DNA of 64,000 nucleotides, taken from positions 1 to 64,000 of the forward strand of contig JANYKR010000151.1 of NCBI GenBank assembly GCA_025358155.1, in the 5' to 3' direction. This DNA is from Betaproteobacteria bacterium. GTDB taxonomy: Bacteria > Pseudomonadota > Gammaproteobacteria > Burkholderiales > Burkholderiaceae_C. The stretch's first letter is position 1; every line of letters begins with the position of its first letter. The translations under genes and the position numbers were made by a program. Shown here piece by piece: positions 23,735 to 32,587 of this stretch. Below the pieces are notes generated by a model. The model was not told the DNA's origin. It saw only the letters and a program-made list of their open reading frames with translations, and did no database searches.

Positions 23735-25600
23735 CTACAAAAACCCGATGGATATCCAGGGCACATACGCCACGATCACCGTGCCCACCAACAGCGCTGC
23801 CAGGTAGCCCACGATAGGCCGAATGCCTTCGTCCGGGTTGACCCGGCCGATGGCACAAGCAGCGTAGTAGCCCACGCCCAGCGGCGGCGCAAACAGGCCC
23901 AGGCCCATGGACAGGATCACCACCATCGCGTAGTGCACCTCGTGGATGCCGAGTGCCCGGGCAATCGGGAACAACAGCGGCCCGAACAACACGATGGCCG
24001 GGATGCCCTCCAGCACCGAGCCCAGCACGGTGAAAGCCAGGATGGACACCGCCATGAACACCGGCGCTCCACCCGGCATGCTCGCCATGGTCTGCGCCAG
24101 CAGCCTGGAAAACCCCGACTGCGTCAAACCCCAGGCCATCGCCGTGGCGCAGCCGATGATCAGCAGGATCGCGCCCGACAGCGACGCCGTCTCGACCAGC
24201 ATCGGGCCGACCCGCCGCCAGTCGAACTGGCGGTAGACCAGCAGCCCGGCCAGCACCGAGTAGGCGATGCCGAGGGTCGAGACCTCGGTGGCGGTGGCCA
24301 CGCCCTGGACCACTGCAGCACGGATTACAAAGGGCAGCGCCAGCGCCGGCAAGGCAATCACAAACAGTTTGAGCACCTCGGTGCGGGGTGCACGCTGGAC
24401 ATGGCTCAAGTCCTCGTGACGGTAGCGGCGCCAGACCACCGCGCACAACATCACCCCCAGCACCACCGCCGGCAGCAGACCGCCGGTGAACAGCGCGGCA
24501 ATCGAGATGCCAGTGACCGAGCCGATGGTGATCAGCACCAGGCTAGGTGGCACGGTTTCAGTCTGCGCACCGGTGGCGGCCAGCAGGGCCACCAGATCGC
24601 CGGGCTTGGCGCCACGCGCCTTCATCTCCGGGAACAGTGCGGGCGCAATCGCCGCCATGTCGGCCGCCTTGGACCCGGAGATGCCCGAGACCAGGTACAT
24701 CGCGCCGATCAGCACATACGACAGCCCGCCCTTGACGTGGCCCAGCAGCGATGCCAGAAAATTGATCATCGCACGCGCCATCGCCGTCATCTCGATCAGC
24801 AGGCCGAGAAACACAAACAGCGGCACCGCCAGCAAGATCAGGTGCGACATGCCCTCGTCCATGCGGCCGACCAACGCCAGCATCGGCGTTTGCGTCGTCA
24901 AGGCCAGGTAGCCGAAGGTGGCCAGGCCAAACGCAAACGCAATCGGGATGCCGGCAAACACGCAGCCGCCCGCAACACCCACAAAAAAGACCAGCAGGTT
25001 GAGCCGGCCCAGCGTGGCAAACAGCGGGGCGGCAAGCCAGAACCCCAGCACCAGCGCAGCCACGATCAGCACGGCCTGCAGCAGTCGGGCGCTTGGGCCC
25101 GCCCGCAACAAGCGCAACACCGCAAACACCGCCATCAGCACGATGCCCACCGGCAAGGCCGCTGCACGCCACAGGTTGGACAGCTCCAGCGCTGGCGTGG
25201 TGATGGCCCGCTCCTCGGCCGCGTACTCCCAGGCCGGGACCACCACCATCATCAAAAAGGCCAGACAGGCCATCGTCGCCACCGCCTCCAGCAGGGCGCG
25301 GCGCTGCGGGCCCGCGCTGCTGACCAGCGCCGTCATGCGCATGTGCTCGCCGCGCCGCAAGGCCACCACCGAGCCCAGCATCGCCAGCCACAAGAACAGG
25401 ATGGACGCCAGCTCATCAGACCACAGCAGCGGGTTGTGCAGCAGGTAGCGCGACACCACGCCGGCAAGCAGTACAACGATGTCGGCCAGCACCAGCAGTG
25501 CGGCCGGCACCTCGACCAACCAGCCCAGCCCGCGGTCAAGCCGGGCCAGCACACCCGTGCCGGGAGCGGCGGCGTCCAGATCGACGCCGCCCGGGCTCAC
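23735..25600 (-). CDS. TRAP transporter fused small-large permease (DctQ-DctM)
   Basis: The membrane part of a tripartite ATP-independent periplasmic transporter, with the small and large subunits fused. Residues about 25-185 form a DctQ-like four-helix region (SRYLLHNPLLWSDELASILFLW). After a linker, the DctM-like domain has AGIPIAFAFGLATFGYL, GHVKGGLSYVLIGAMYLVSGISGS and ETVPPSLVLITIG. Total 621 residues. The GTG start overlaps the stop of the DctP gene by four bases (GTGA), so translation is coupled to the binding protein. It is last in a thiolase/acyl-CoA ligase/DctP/DctQM operon, which suggests import of an organic acid activated by the ligase. The exact substrate is not evident. Confidence 0.92.
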   Translation of the reverse strand: MSPGGVDLDAAAPGTGVLARLDRGLGWLVEVPAALLVLADIVVLLAGVVSRYLLHNPLLWSDELASILFLWLAMLGSVVALRRGEHMRMTALVSSAGPQRRALLEAVATMACLAFLMMVVVPAWEYAAEERAITTPALELSNLWRAAALPVGIVLMAVFAVLRLLRAGPSARLLQAVLIVAALVLGFWLAAPLFATLGRLNLLVFFVGVAGGCVFAGIPIAFAFGLATFGYLALTTQTPMLALVGRMDEGMSHLILLAVPLFVFLGLLIEMTAMARAMINFLASLLGHVKGGLSYVLIGAMYLVSGISGSKAADMAAIAPALFPEMKARGAKPGDLVALLAATGAQTETVPPSLVLITIGSVTGISIAALFTGGLLPAVVLGVMLCAVVWRRYRHEDLSHVQRAPRTEVLKLFVIALPALALPFVIRAAVVQGVATATEVSTLGIAYSVLAGLLVYRQFDWRRVGPMLVETASLSGAILLIIGCATAMAWGLTQSGFSRLLAQTMASMPGGAPVFMAVSILAFTVLGSVLEGIPAIVLFGPLLFPIARALGIHEVHYAMVVILSMGLGLFAPPLGVGYYAACAIGRVNPDEGIRPIVGYLAALLVGTVIVAYVPWISIGFL

Positions 25601-26610
25601 ACCAGCTTCCCGGTGTACTTCTCCAGCACCGCCCAGGCTTCTTCACCAAACTTCTTGTGCCATTCGGCATAAAAGCCGGCGCCGCGCAGCTTGTTGCGGA
25701 ACAGCTCGGCCTCGGTGTTGTTGAAGGCCATGCCCTTGGCCTTCAGGTCAGCCTGCAGGCTGTCGTTGAGTTTTTTGACATCGTCCCGCTGCTTCAGGCC
25801 GGCGGCGTTGATGTGCTTGGTGACGATGTCCTTCAGGTCCTGCGGCAGGCGGTCGAACGACTTCTTGTTGCCCAGAAACCAGAACCCGTCCCACATGTGG
25901 TTGGTGATGGAACAGAACTTCTGCACCTCGTTCAGTTTGGCGGTGGCGATGATGGCCAGCGGATTTTCTTGCGCGTCGGCCACCTTGGTCTGCAGGGCCG
26001 AATACACCTCGGCAAAGTTGATGGTCTGCGGCGATGCCTCGAAGGCCTTGAACATGCTCACCCAGAAAGGGCTGGGCGGGATGCGGATCTTCAGGCCCTT
26101 CAGGTCGTCGGGCGTGGTGATCGGCCTGGTGCTGGTGGTGATCTGGCGGTAGCCGTTATCCCAGATCTTCTCGAAAGCAAACAGACTTGATCCTGCCGCG
26201 ATCTGCTTGCGCACGTGCGCGCCCAGGTCGCCGTCCACCGCACTCCAGACCTGGCCGTAGTCCTTGAACGCAAAGCCCACGCCGCTGATCTGGGCAGCCG
26301 GCACCAGTGTGCCCAGGATCAAGGGTGAGAGCGTGAAAAAGTCGAGCGCGCCCGAGCGCACCTGCGACAGCATGTCGGTGTCGTTGCCGAGCTGGTTGTT
26401 AGGGAAGACCTGAAAATCGATGCGGCCCTTGGACTCGGCGTTGATCGCCGCAGCCATCTCGTTGGCACGGGTGTTCATCGGGTGGGTCAGCGGCAGGTTG
26501 TTGCCGTACTTGATGCTGAACTCCGGCGCGGCGATGGCCGGGCGCAGAGACAGGGCAGGCAGCGCAACGGCGCCAGCGCTGGCGATGAGGTGGCGACGGG
26601 TGATGGACAT
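25597..26610 (-). CDS. TRAP transporter substrate-binding protein, DctP family
   Basis: The periplasmic receptor of the TRAP system encoded immediately downstream. The 337-residue protein starts MSITRRHLIASAGAVALPAL, a signal peptide with an RR pair that could be a Tat signal, cleaved near AIAA. The mature part has the DctP pattern: YGNNLPLTHPMNTRANEMA, KGRIDFQVFPNNQLGND and LKGLKIRIPPSPFW. The track ORF begins 40 codons earlier; the ATG at 26610 is preferred because it opens the signal peptide. Its ligand is probably a carboxylate, since most DctP proteins bind carboxylates through an Arg; here an Arg in LKIRIPP is a candidate. It lies 88 bases after the acyl-CoA ligase. Confidence 0.92.
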   Translation of the reverse strand: MSITRRHLIASAGAVALPALSLRPAIAAPEFSIKYGNNLPLTHPMNTRANEMAAAINAESKGRIDFQVFPNNQLGNDTDMLSQVRSGALDFFTLSPLILGTLVPAAQISGVGFAFKDYGQVWSAVDGDLGAHVRKQIAAGSSLFAFEKIWDNGYRQITTSTRPITTPDDLKGLKIRIPPSPFWVSMFKAFEASPQTINFAEVYSALQTKVADAQENPLAIIATAKLNEVQKFCSITNHMWDGFWFLGNKKSFDRLPQDLKDIVTKHINAAGLKQRDDVKKLNDSLQADLKAKGMAFNNTEAELFRNKLRGAGFYAEWHKKFGEEAWAVLEKYTGKLV

Positions 26611-26698
26611 GGTGGGGTCTCGGGTTGGGATTCGGGGCAAATCGGTACGGGTTTCAAAAGCAGGCTGTGGGGGGTGATTCTCTACGCCCGGTGAGGGC

Positions 26699-28363
26699 TC
26701 AGTCGGCTTGGACTGCCTGAACCTCGCCACGCGCGGTCAGCAAGCGCAAGACCTCCTGCTTGGTGATCTTGCCATAGCCCGACTTGGGCAGCTCGTCCCA
26801 GAAGAACACCCGCCGCGGCCAGCGGTAACGGGCCAGCCGGCCATCCAGAAAGGCCATCAGGCCGGCTTCATCCACCTGCGGCATTGGCGGTACTTGCGGG
26901 CGGGCGGCCGCGCTGCGGCGCACCACCACGGCCACGCCCACCTCGCCCCAGTGGCGGTCGGGCACACCCAGCACGGCCACCTCGGCCACCTCCGGGTGAG
27001 TCAGCAGCACCTCCTCGACTTCGAGCGGGTAGACATTGGAGCCGCCCGAGATGTACATGTCCGACTCGCGGCCCGTGATGTAGAGCAGGCCCCGTGCGTC
27101 GAGCCGGCCCAGGTCGCCGGTGTGGAACCAGCCGCCGCGCAGCGCCCGGGCCGTGGCCTCGGGGTTGTTGTGGTAACCCGCAAAAACCGCTGGGCCCCGG
27201 CAGCAGATCTCCCCCACCTCGCCACTGGCCACAGGCTGCCCGCCGGCGTCGAGCACCGCCACCTCCATGCCGGTGCGGGGTTTGCCGCAGCTGCCGATGT
27301 GGGCGTTGGCGCTGGCGTCGTCGGCGCAATGCATGTGCGGCGGCAGCACGGTGATGCAGCCGGTCACCTCGCCCAGGCCAAAGTACTGCACCAGTACCGG
27401 GCCGAGCTTTTGCAGGGCCAGGCGTTGGTCGGCACGGTACATCGGCGCGCCGGCGTAGACCATGTAGCGCAGGCTGGCATGGTTGTACTGGTCCACCGAC
27501 GGATGCTCGACCAGCAGCTTGACGATGGTGGGTACGGTGAAGAGGTTGCTGACGCGGTGCCGCTCGACGAGTTGCCAGACGGTCTCTGGATCAAGCTTTT
27601 CGGACGGCAGCAGCACGGTTGCCGCACCGCGCGCCACATTGAGCAGCGCATGGATGCCGGCGCCGTGCGACAGCGGCGCCACCGCGATCGAGCAATCGCG
27701 CTCGTCGGTGCCGGGGATCAGGTCGGCGAGGTGGTTGGCGACGACAAAACCCATCTGGCCGTGGGTCAGCACCGCAGCCTTGGGCTTGCCAGTGGTGCCT
27801 GAGGTGTAGAAGAACCACAGCGGGCTGTCGTGCGCCACGCTGGCCTCGGCCGGCGCAGCGTCCCGGTGCTGGTGCAACAGCGCTTCGTAGCTCAGCTCAG
27901 CCGGCGGTGGGGCGTCGACGGTACCGGCCGTGGCGGCGGGTGGCGGGCCAATCCAGACCACCTGCCGCAGCGCTGAAGAGGCAGCGAGCACCGCCGCCGC
28001 ATGCTCGGCAAACACCGGCTCGACCAGCATCACCACCGCGCCGCTGGATTCCCCCAGGTAGGCCACCTCGGCCGGCGACAGCCGAAAGTTGGTCGGCACC
28101 CAGACACAGCCCATGCGAAACGCCGCCCAGCCGCTCTCGAACATCGCCCGGTTGTTGCGCGACTGCAGCAGGATGCGGTCGCCTTTTTTCAGGCCCAGCG
28201 CCTGCAGCGCGGCCACCAGTGCATCCACCCGCGCATCGATCTCGGCCCAGGTCCAGCGCTGCTCGCCCTGGATCAGCCCGGTGTGCGCGGGCAACAGCCG
28301 GGCGGTGTGTCGCAGCAAGCACGCCAGGTTCATGACCTGGGCGGGGTGTACGGCAGCGCTCAC
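26699..28363 (-). CDS. AMP-dependent acyl-CoA synthetase/ligase
   Basis: An adenylate-forming enzyme that activates a carboxylic acid with ATP and joins it to CoA. The 554-residue protein has the AMP-binding signature YTSGTTGKPKAAVLTHGQ, GEICCRGPAVFAGY, the hinge WFHTGDLGRLD followed by GRESDMYISGGSNVYPLEVEE, and the C-terminal catalytic lysine in LPKSGYGKITKQEVL. Overall it resembles feruloyl-CoA or medium/long-chain acyl-CoA ligases; the substrate cannot be read from the sequence. The GTG start overlaps the thiolase stop as GTGA. An ATG at the Met of MNLACLLRHT is an alternative start. Confidence 0.93.
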   Translation of the reverse strand: MSAAVHPAQVMNLACLLRHTARLLPAHTGLIQGEQRWTWAEIDARVDALVAALQALGLKKGDRILLQSRNNRAMFESGWAAFRMGCVWVPTNFRLSPAEVAYLGESSGAVVMLVEPVFAEHAAAVLAASSALRQVVWIGPPPAATAGTVDAPPPAELSYEALLHQHRDAAPAEASVAHDSPLWFFYTSGTTGKPKAAVLTHGQMGFVVANHLADLIPGTDERDCSIAVAPLSHGAGIHALLNVARGAATVLLPSEKLDPETVWQLVERHRVSNLFTVPTIVKLLVEHPSVDQYNHASLRYMVYAGAPMYRADQRLALQKLGPVLVQYFGLGEVTGCITVLPPHMHCADDASANAHIGSCGKPRTGMEVAVLDAGGQPVASGEVGEICCRGPAVFAGYHNNPEATARALRGGWFHTGDLGRLDARGLLYITGRESDMYISGGSNVYPLEVEEVLLTHPEVAEVAVLGVPDRHWGEVGVAVVVRRSAAARPQVPPMPQVDEAGLMAFLDGRLARYRWPRRVFFWDELPKSGYGKITKQEVLRLLTARGEVQAVQAD

Positions 28364-29526
28364 GCGGTCTCCAGCACGCTCAGGTAGTTGGCCACCGCCG
28401 CGCCGCCCATGTTGAAGACCGCACCCACCCGGGCATGGGCAATCTGCATGGCGCCGGCCGTGCCCGACAATTGCATCGCGGCCATCACATGCTGCGACAC
28501 CCCGGTGGCACCGATCGGGTGCCCCCTCGACTTGAGCCCACCCGACGGATTGACCGGCAAGCGACCGTCCTTGCAGGTGATGCCGTCCAGGATCACCCGG
28601 GCGCCCTGGCCGTGTGGCGCCAGGCCCATGGCCTCGTACTCCAGCAGCTCGGCGATGGTGAAGCAGTCGTGGGTCTCGACAAATTGCAGGTCATCCAGGC
28701 TGGCCCGGGCCTCGGCCAGACCGCGCGACCAGGCCAGCGCCGCGCCCTCGAACCGGGTCGGGTCGCGGCGTGACAGCGGCAGGTACTCGTTGACCTGGGT
28801 GCGCGAGCGCCAGCGCACCGCCGGCACCAACGCGCCGGGCAGGGGTTCCATAGCCAACACGAGTGCTGCCGCGCCGTCCGACACCAGCGAGCAATCAGAG
28901 CGTTTGAGCGGCCCGGCGACAAACGGATTCTTGTCGGACGGCTGGCGGCAAAAGTCAAAGCCCAGGTCGCGCCGCAGGTGGGCATAGGGGTTGTGCACGC
29001 CGTTGGCGTGGTTCTTGGCGGCGATGGCAGCCAGCGCATCACTCTGGTCGCCAAAGCGCTCGAAGTAACCCGCTGTGATCTGGCCGAACACGCCCGCAAA
29101 GCCGCCCGGCGTGTCGCCCTCCTCCTTGACGTAGGAGCACTTCAGCAGCACCTCGCCGATCTGGGCATTGGGCAAGGTGTTCATCTTCTCGAAGCCAACC
29201 ACCAGCACGCGCTTGAGGCGGCCGCTGGCCAGCGCATCCAGCGCCCCCCAGATCGCAGCCGAGCCGGTGGCGCAGGCATTTTCGAGCCGTACCGAGGGCA
29301 CGTGGCGCAACGCGGGGATGGCCACCGCGGCCAAGGCGCCGCTGAAATCCTGGCGCACAAAACCGCCGTTGAAGTGGCCGACAAACACGCCGTCGATGTC
29401 GTCGGGTGTCAGGCCGGCGCTGGCAATGGCCGGCAGGGCGGCGTCTCGGAACAGCTGTTCGGCGTCGATGTTGTCGAGCTTGCCAAAAGGGGTGTGGCCC
29501 CAACCGACGATGTGGGGAGTGGGCAT
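28360..29526 (-). CDS. SCP2-type thiolase / acetyl-CoA acetyltransferase-like protein
   Basis: A thiolase-superfamily enzyme of 388 residues that probably cleaves a 3-ketoacyl-CoA. The nucleophile is in ENACATGSAAI, and the later histidine motifs are ETHDCFTIAE and GHPIGATGVSQH. The C-terminal Cys loop of classical thiolases (CxGGGQG) is replaced by VFNMGGAAVANY, as in the SCP2-thiolase or non-specific lipid-transfer branch. The track start is 54 codons too early; the ATG at 29526 (MPTPHIVGWGHTPFG) follows GGAG at good spacing. First gene of the leftward operon; a TAAAAT about 45 bases upstream on the minus strand (29570-29575) is a possible -10. Confidence 0.92.
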   Translation of the reverse strand: MPTPHIVGWGHTPFGKLDNIDAEQLFRDAALPAIASAGLTPDDIDGVFVGHFNGGFVRQDFSGALAAVAIPALRHVPSVRLENACATGSAAIWGALDALASGRLKRVLVVGFEKMNTLPNAQIGEVLLKCSYVKEEGDTPGGFAGVFGQITAGYFERFGDQSDALAAIAAKNHANGVHNPYAHLRRDLGFDFCRQPSDKNPFVAGPLKRSDCSLVSDGAAALVLAMEPLPGALVPAVRWRSRTQVNEYLPLSRRDPTRFEGAALAWSRGLAEARASLDDLQFVETHDCFTIAELLEYEAMGLAPHGQGARVILDGITCKDGRLPVNPSGGLKSRGHPIGATGVSQHVMAAMQLSGTAGAMQIAHARVGAVFNMGGAAVANYLSVLETA

Positions 29527-29696
29527 GGCGGTCTCCAGGAGCTTGGGGTGGCGGGTCGGTGGCTTACAAATTTTAGGGCCGGCACAGGCACCCACGCCCG
29601 CCCTGGGGTGCGTGGACGGTGACGAGGGCACCGCGTCTTGCCGGCGCCCGCCGGGCCACCGAAGCCCGCGGCACCGACGTAAGATCACCCCCGATC

Positions 29697-30080
29697 ATGC
29701 GCTCGAACCCGCCCCGCTTGCCCCGCCGCTTCAGCCTGTCCTGGCTGATGTGGCTGGCGTTGGCGTTGGCGCTGGTGCTGCCGCTGGCCCAGTCGGCAGC
29801 CCAATGGCACGGTTTGTCGCACTACGCGACCGAGGCCGGGGCCGCCGATCTGACACGCCAGACCGGCGGCCGGACAGACGGTCAGGCCGCAGGCCACGCC
29901 CTGGGCTGTGACCTGTGCCTGGCCGGCGCGGCGCTGGACTCTGGCAGCTTGCTCAGCACCCTGCCTGGCTTGCTGTTGCCAACGGTGCGCCACGTGGCTC
30001 CGCTGGCGGCGGGGCTCGGTGTTTGGCTGCCGCCGCTGGCTCGGGCCTACCTGAGCCGCGCGCCACCCGCTCCACGCTGA
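29697..30080 (+). CDS. Small exported protein, DUF2946-like
   Basis: A 127-residue protein with an N-terminal Arg-rich stretch and hydrophobic segment (LSWLMWLALALALVLPLAQS), probably a signal peptide or anchor. The mature part has HGLSH and a CDLC motif separated by about 35 residues, then a second hydrophobic stretch, a layout like DUF2946 proteins, often found beside metal-uptake genes. The ATG at 29697 is preferred to the upstream track start. It precedes an outer-membrane protein and a ZnuA-like binding protein in the same direction, so a metal-related role is inferred, not shown. No Zur-like palindrome is visible upstream. Confidence 0.65.
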   Translation: MRSNPPRLPRRFSLSWLMWLALALALVLPLAQSAAQWHGLSHYATEAGAADLTRQTGGRTDGQAAGHALGCDLCLAGAALDSGSLLSTLPGLLLPTVRHVAPLAAGLGVWLPPLARAYLSRAPPAPR

Positions 30081-30155
30081 CCGTTCGACCGCAACGCCCG
30101 GCCCCGCAAAACCTGCGAGGCTGGCGTCCGAAACGTTCTTGCCTGGAGCATCCCC

Positions 30156-31598
30156 ATGCACAAGCCCTTGTTGGCGAGCCTTGCGCTCGCCCTCGTCACG
30201 CCCGTGGCGGCACGCGCCCAAGCGGCGCCCGCCACACCCGCCACACCCGCCGCATCCACCGAGCTCAACGCACTTCGTCAGGAAATCAACGCCCTGCGAG
30301 CCCGCTACGAAACACGCATGCAGGCGCTGGAACTGCGCCTTCAAGCCGCTGAAGCCGGCACGGCGACTTGGGCAAATTTGGCGGCCACGGCGACCGCCGC
30401 CGCACCAGCGCCCTCCCCGGCCAGCCCTGTCGCCGCCGCAACCGCCGCCGCAACCGCCACCGCCGCCGCCCCACCCCCTGCCAGTGCCAACGCCTTCAAC
30501 CCGGCGATGTCGCTGATCCTGTCCGGGCTCTACCAGCACCGCAGCCGTGACCCCGCCGCCTACACGCTTGCCGGCTTTCCGCTGCCAGTGGGCACGGAAG
30601 CCGGCCCGGGCGGGCGCGGGTTCAGCCTGGCCGAGTCGGAGCTGGGATTTGCCGCCAGCATCGACCCGTGGTGGCGCGGCAGCGCCAACATCGCGCTGCA
30701 TCCCGACAACACCGTTTCGGTCGAGGAGGCCTACATCGAAACCACCGCGCTCGGCAACGGCTTGTCGCTCAAGGCTGGCCGGTTTTTCTCGGGCATCGGC
30801 TACCTCAATGCCCAGCATGCCCACACCTGGGACTTTGTCGACAACCCGCTGGCCTACCAGGCCATGCTGGGCACCCAGTACGGCGACGACGGGCTGCAGC
30901 TGCGCTGGGTCGCCGCCACCGAGCAGTTCATCGAGCTGGGGGCTGAGATCGGTCGGGGCCGCAGCTTTCCGGGCGGCGACAACGCCCGCAACGGCGCCGG
31001 CATGGCGGCATTGACGGCGCATGCCGGCGGCGATCTGGGCGACAGCCAGAGCTGGCGCGCCGGCCTGTCCGTGCTGCGCGCTCGGGCCGAGACCCAAGCC
31101 CTCACCGGTCTTGATTCGGCGGGCCAGACGATTGACAGCAGCTTTTCAGGCACCACCCGGGTCTGGATCGCGGATGCGGTCTGGAAATGGGCGCCCAACG
31201 GCAACGCCACCCGCACCAACTTGAAGCTGCAGGGCGAATGGTTGCAAAGCACCCGCAGCGGCACTCTGGGCACGGCGGCCGTGCCGCTGGGCGGCCCCTA
31301 CCGCGCGGTGCAATCGGGCGGTTACTTGCAGGGCGTCTACCAGTTCATGCCGGCCTGGCGGCTGGGCTTGCGCGCCGAGCGTTTGACTGGCGGCCAGACC
31401 GACTCGCTGTCCCAGCCCTACGCCAGCCCCGGCTACCGCCCCGGCAAGACCAGCCTGATGCTGGACTACAGCGCCAGCGAGTTTTCGCGGATTCGGCTGC
31501 AGTTTGCGCAAGACCGGTCGCGCCGGGACATCAGCGATGGCCAGATTTCGCTGCAGTACCAGATGAGCCTGGGCGCGCACGGCGCGCACCGCTACTGA
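30156..31598 (+). CDS. Outer-membrane beta-barrel protein of the metal-uptake cluster
   Basis: A 480-residue exported protein. A signal peptide (LLASLALALVTPVAARAQA) is followed by a short coiled coil (ALRQEINALRARYETRMQALELRLQ), a long Ala/Pro/Thr linker (about residues 60-110) and a C-terminal domain rich in alternating strands that ends in aromatic-containing SLQYQMSLGAHGAHRY, as expected of a barrel. There is no TonB box or plug domain, so it resembles a porin-like protein. It lies between a DUF2946-like gene and the ZnuA-like gene (20 bases downstream), suggesting passage of a metal or metal chelate across the outer membrane (inference). Confidence 0.8.
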   Translation: MHKPLLASLALALVTPVAARAQAAPATPATPAASTELNALRQEINALRARYETRMQALELRLQAAEAGTATWANLAATATAAAPAPSPASPVAAATAAATATAAAPPPASANAFNPAMSLILSGLYQHRSRDPAAYTLAGFPLPVGTEAGPGGRGFSLAESELGFAASIDPWWRGSANIALHPDNTVSVEEAYIETTALGNGLSLKAGRFFSGIGYLNAQHAHTWDFVDNPLAYQAMLGTQYGDDGLQLRWVAATEQFIELGAEIGRGRSFPGGDNARNGAGMAALTAHAGGDLGDSQSWRAGLSVLRARAETQALTGLDSAGQTIDSSFSGTTRVWIADAVWKWAPNGNATRTNLKLQGEWLQSTRSGTLGTAAVPLGGPYRAVQSGGYLQGVYQFMPAWRLGLRAERLTGGQTDSLSQPYASPGYRPGKTSLMLDYSASEFSRIRLQFAQDRSRRDISDGQISLQYQMSLGAHGAHRY

Positions 31599-31618
31599 AC
31601 CCGCCCGGAGACCCCGAG

Positions 31619-32587
31619 ATGAACACCGTGATGATCCTCAACAAGCTGTCTCACCTGCGGCATGGGCCTGGCAGGGTGGCCAGAGCTCTGCCGGCGCTGC
31701 TGCTGTCGGCGCTGGCGCTGTGCTCGCTGCCGGCGCAGGCTGCGCTGAATGTCTTGGCCTGCGAGCCCGAGTGGGCCGCGCTGGCGCAGGAGCTGGGCGG
31801 CAAACTGCTGACCGTATCGTCGGCCACCAACGCGCTGCAAGACCCGCACCAGATCCAGGCCAAACCCAGCCTGATCGCCCGCGCCCGCAGTGCCGACCTG
31901 GTGCTGTGCACGGGCGCCGAGCTGGAGGTCGGCTGGCTGCCAGTGCTGCTGCAGCAGTCGGGCAACGCCCGGGTGCAGGCGGGCCAGCCCGGCAACTTTG
32001 CCGCTGCCGATGGGGTGCGCAAGCTCGATGTGCCGGGCCAGCTGGACCGCGCACAGGGTGACGTGCACGCTGCCGGTAACCCGCACATCCAGACCGACCC
32101 CCGCAATATCGCGGTGGTGGCACAGGCGCTGGCGCTGCGGCTGGCGCAACTCGACCCGGCCCATGCCACCGAGTACGCCCAGCGCCAGGTCGACTTCAAC
32201 CAGCGCTGGCAGCAGGCCATCAACCGCTGGACCGTACAAGCCGCGCCGCTGCGGGGCGTGGCCGTGGTGTCGCAGCACAAGGCCTTTGTCTACCTGTACG
32301 ACTGGCTGGGGCTCAAGGAGGTGGCGGTGCTGGAGCCCAAACCCGGCGTCGAACCCACGGCCTCGCACCTGCAAAGCGTGTTGGCCACGCTCAAGCTCAC
32401 GCCGGCCCGCATGGTCTTGTACAGCGCCTACCAGGACGCCAGGCCGTCGGAATGGTTGAGCAAAAACGCCGGCATCCCGGCCGTCAAGCTGGCCTTCACG
32501 GTGGGCGGTACCGACGGCGCCAAGGACTTGTTCGGCCTGTTCGACGACATGCTCGATCGGATGCTGGCGGCCGGAGCCCGGCGTTGA
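31619..32587 (+). CDS. Metal ABC transporter substrate-binding protein, ZnuA/TroA-like
   Basis: A periplasmic cluster A-I binding protein, probably for zinc or manganese. After a signal peptide (ALPALLLSALALCSLPAQAA) it has the metal-ligand histidine motifs ALQDPHQIQAKPS, AAGNPHIQTDPRN and VVSQHKAFVYLYDWLG. The His-rich loop typical of zinc-specific ZnuA is absent, so the metal is uncertain. About 322 residues from the ATG at 31619; MILNKL at 31631 is an alternative start. The track ORF begins far upstream inside the porin gene and is not the real start. Its stop overlaps the permease start by four bases (TTGA). Confidence 0.9.
   Translation: MNTVMILNKLSHLRHGPGRVARALPALLLSALALCSLPAQAALNVLACEPEWAALAQELGGKLLTVSSATNALQDPHQIQAKPSLIARARSADLVLCTGAELEVGWLPVLLQQSGNARVQAGQPGNFAAADGVRKLDVPGQLDRAQGDVHAAGNPHIQTDPRNIAVVAQALALRLAQLDPAHATEYAQRQVDFNQRWQQAINRWTVQAAPLRGVAVVSQHKAFVYLYDWLGLKEVAVLEPKPGVEPTASHLQSVLATLKLTPARMVLYSAYQDARPSEWLSKNAGIPAVKLAFTVGGTDGAKDLFGLFDDMLDRMLAAGARR

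Noticed and set aside
23732-25672. 646-residue plus-strand ORF opposite the TRAP permease
   Set aside because: Antisense to a permease with clear DctQ and DctM features; product is repetitive His/Gln/Arg.
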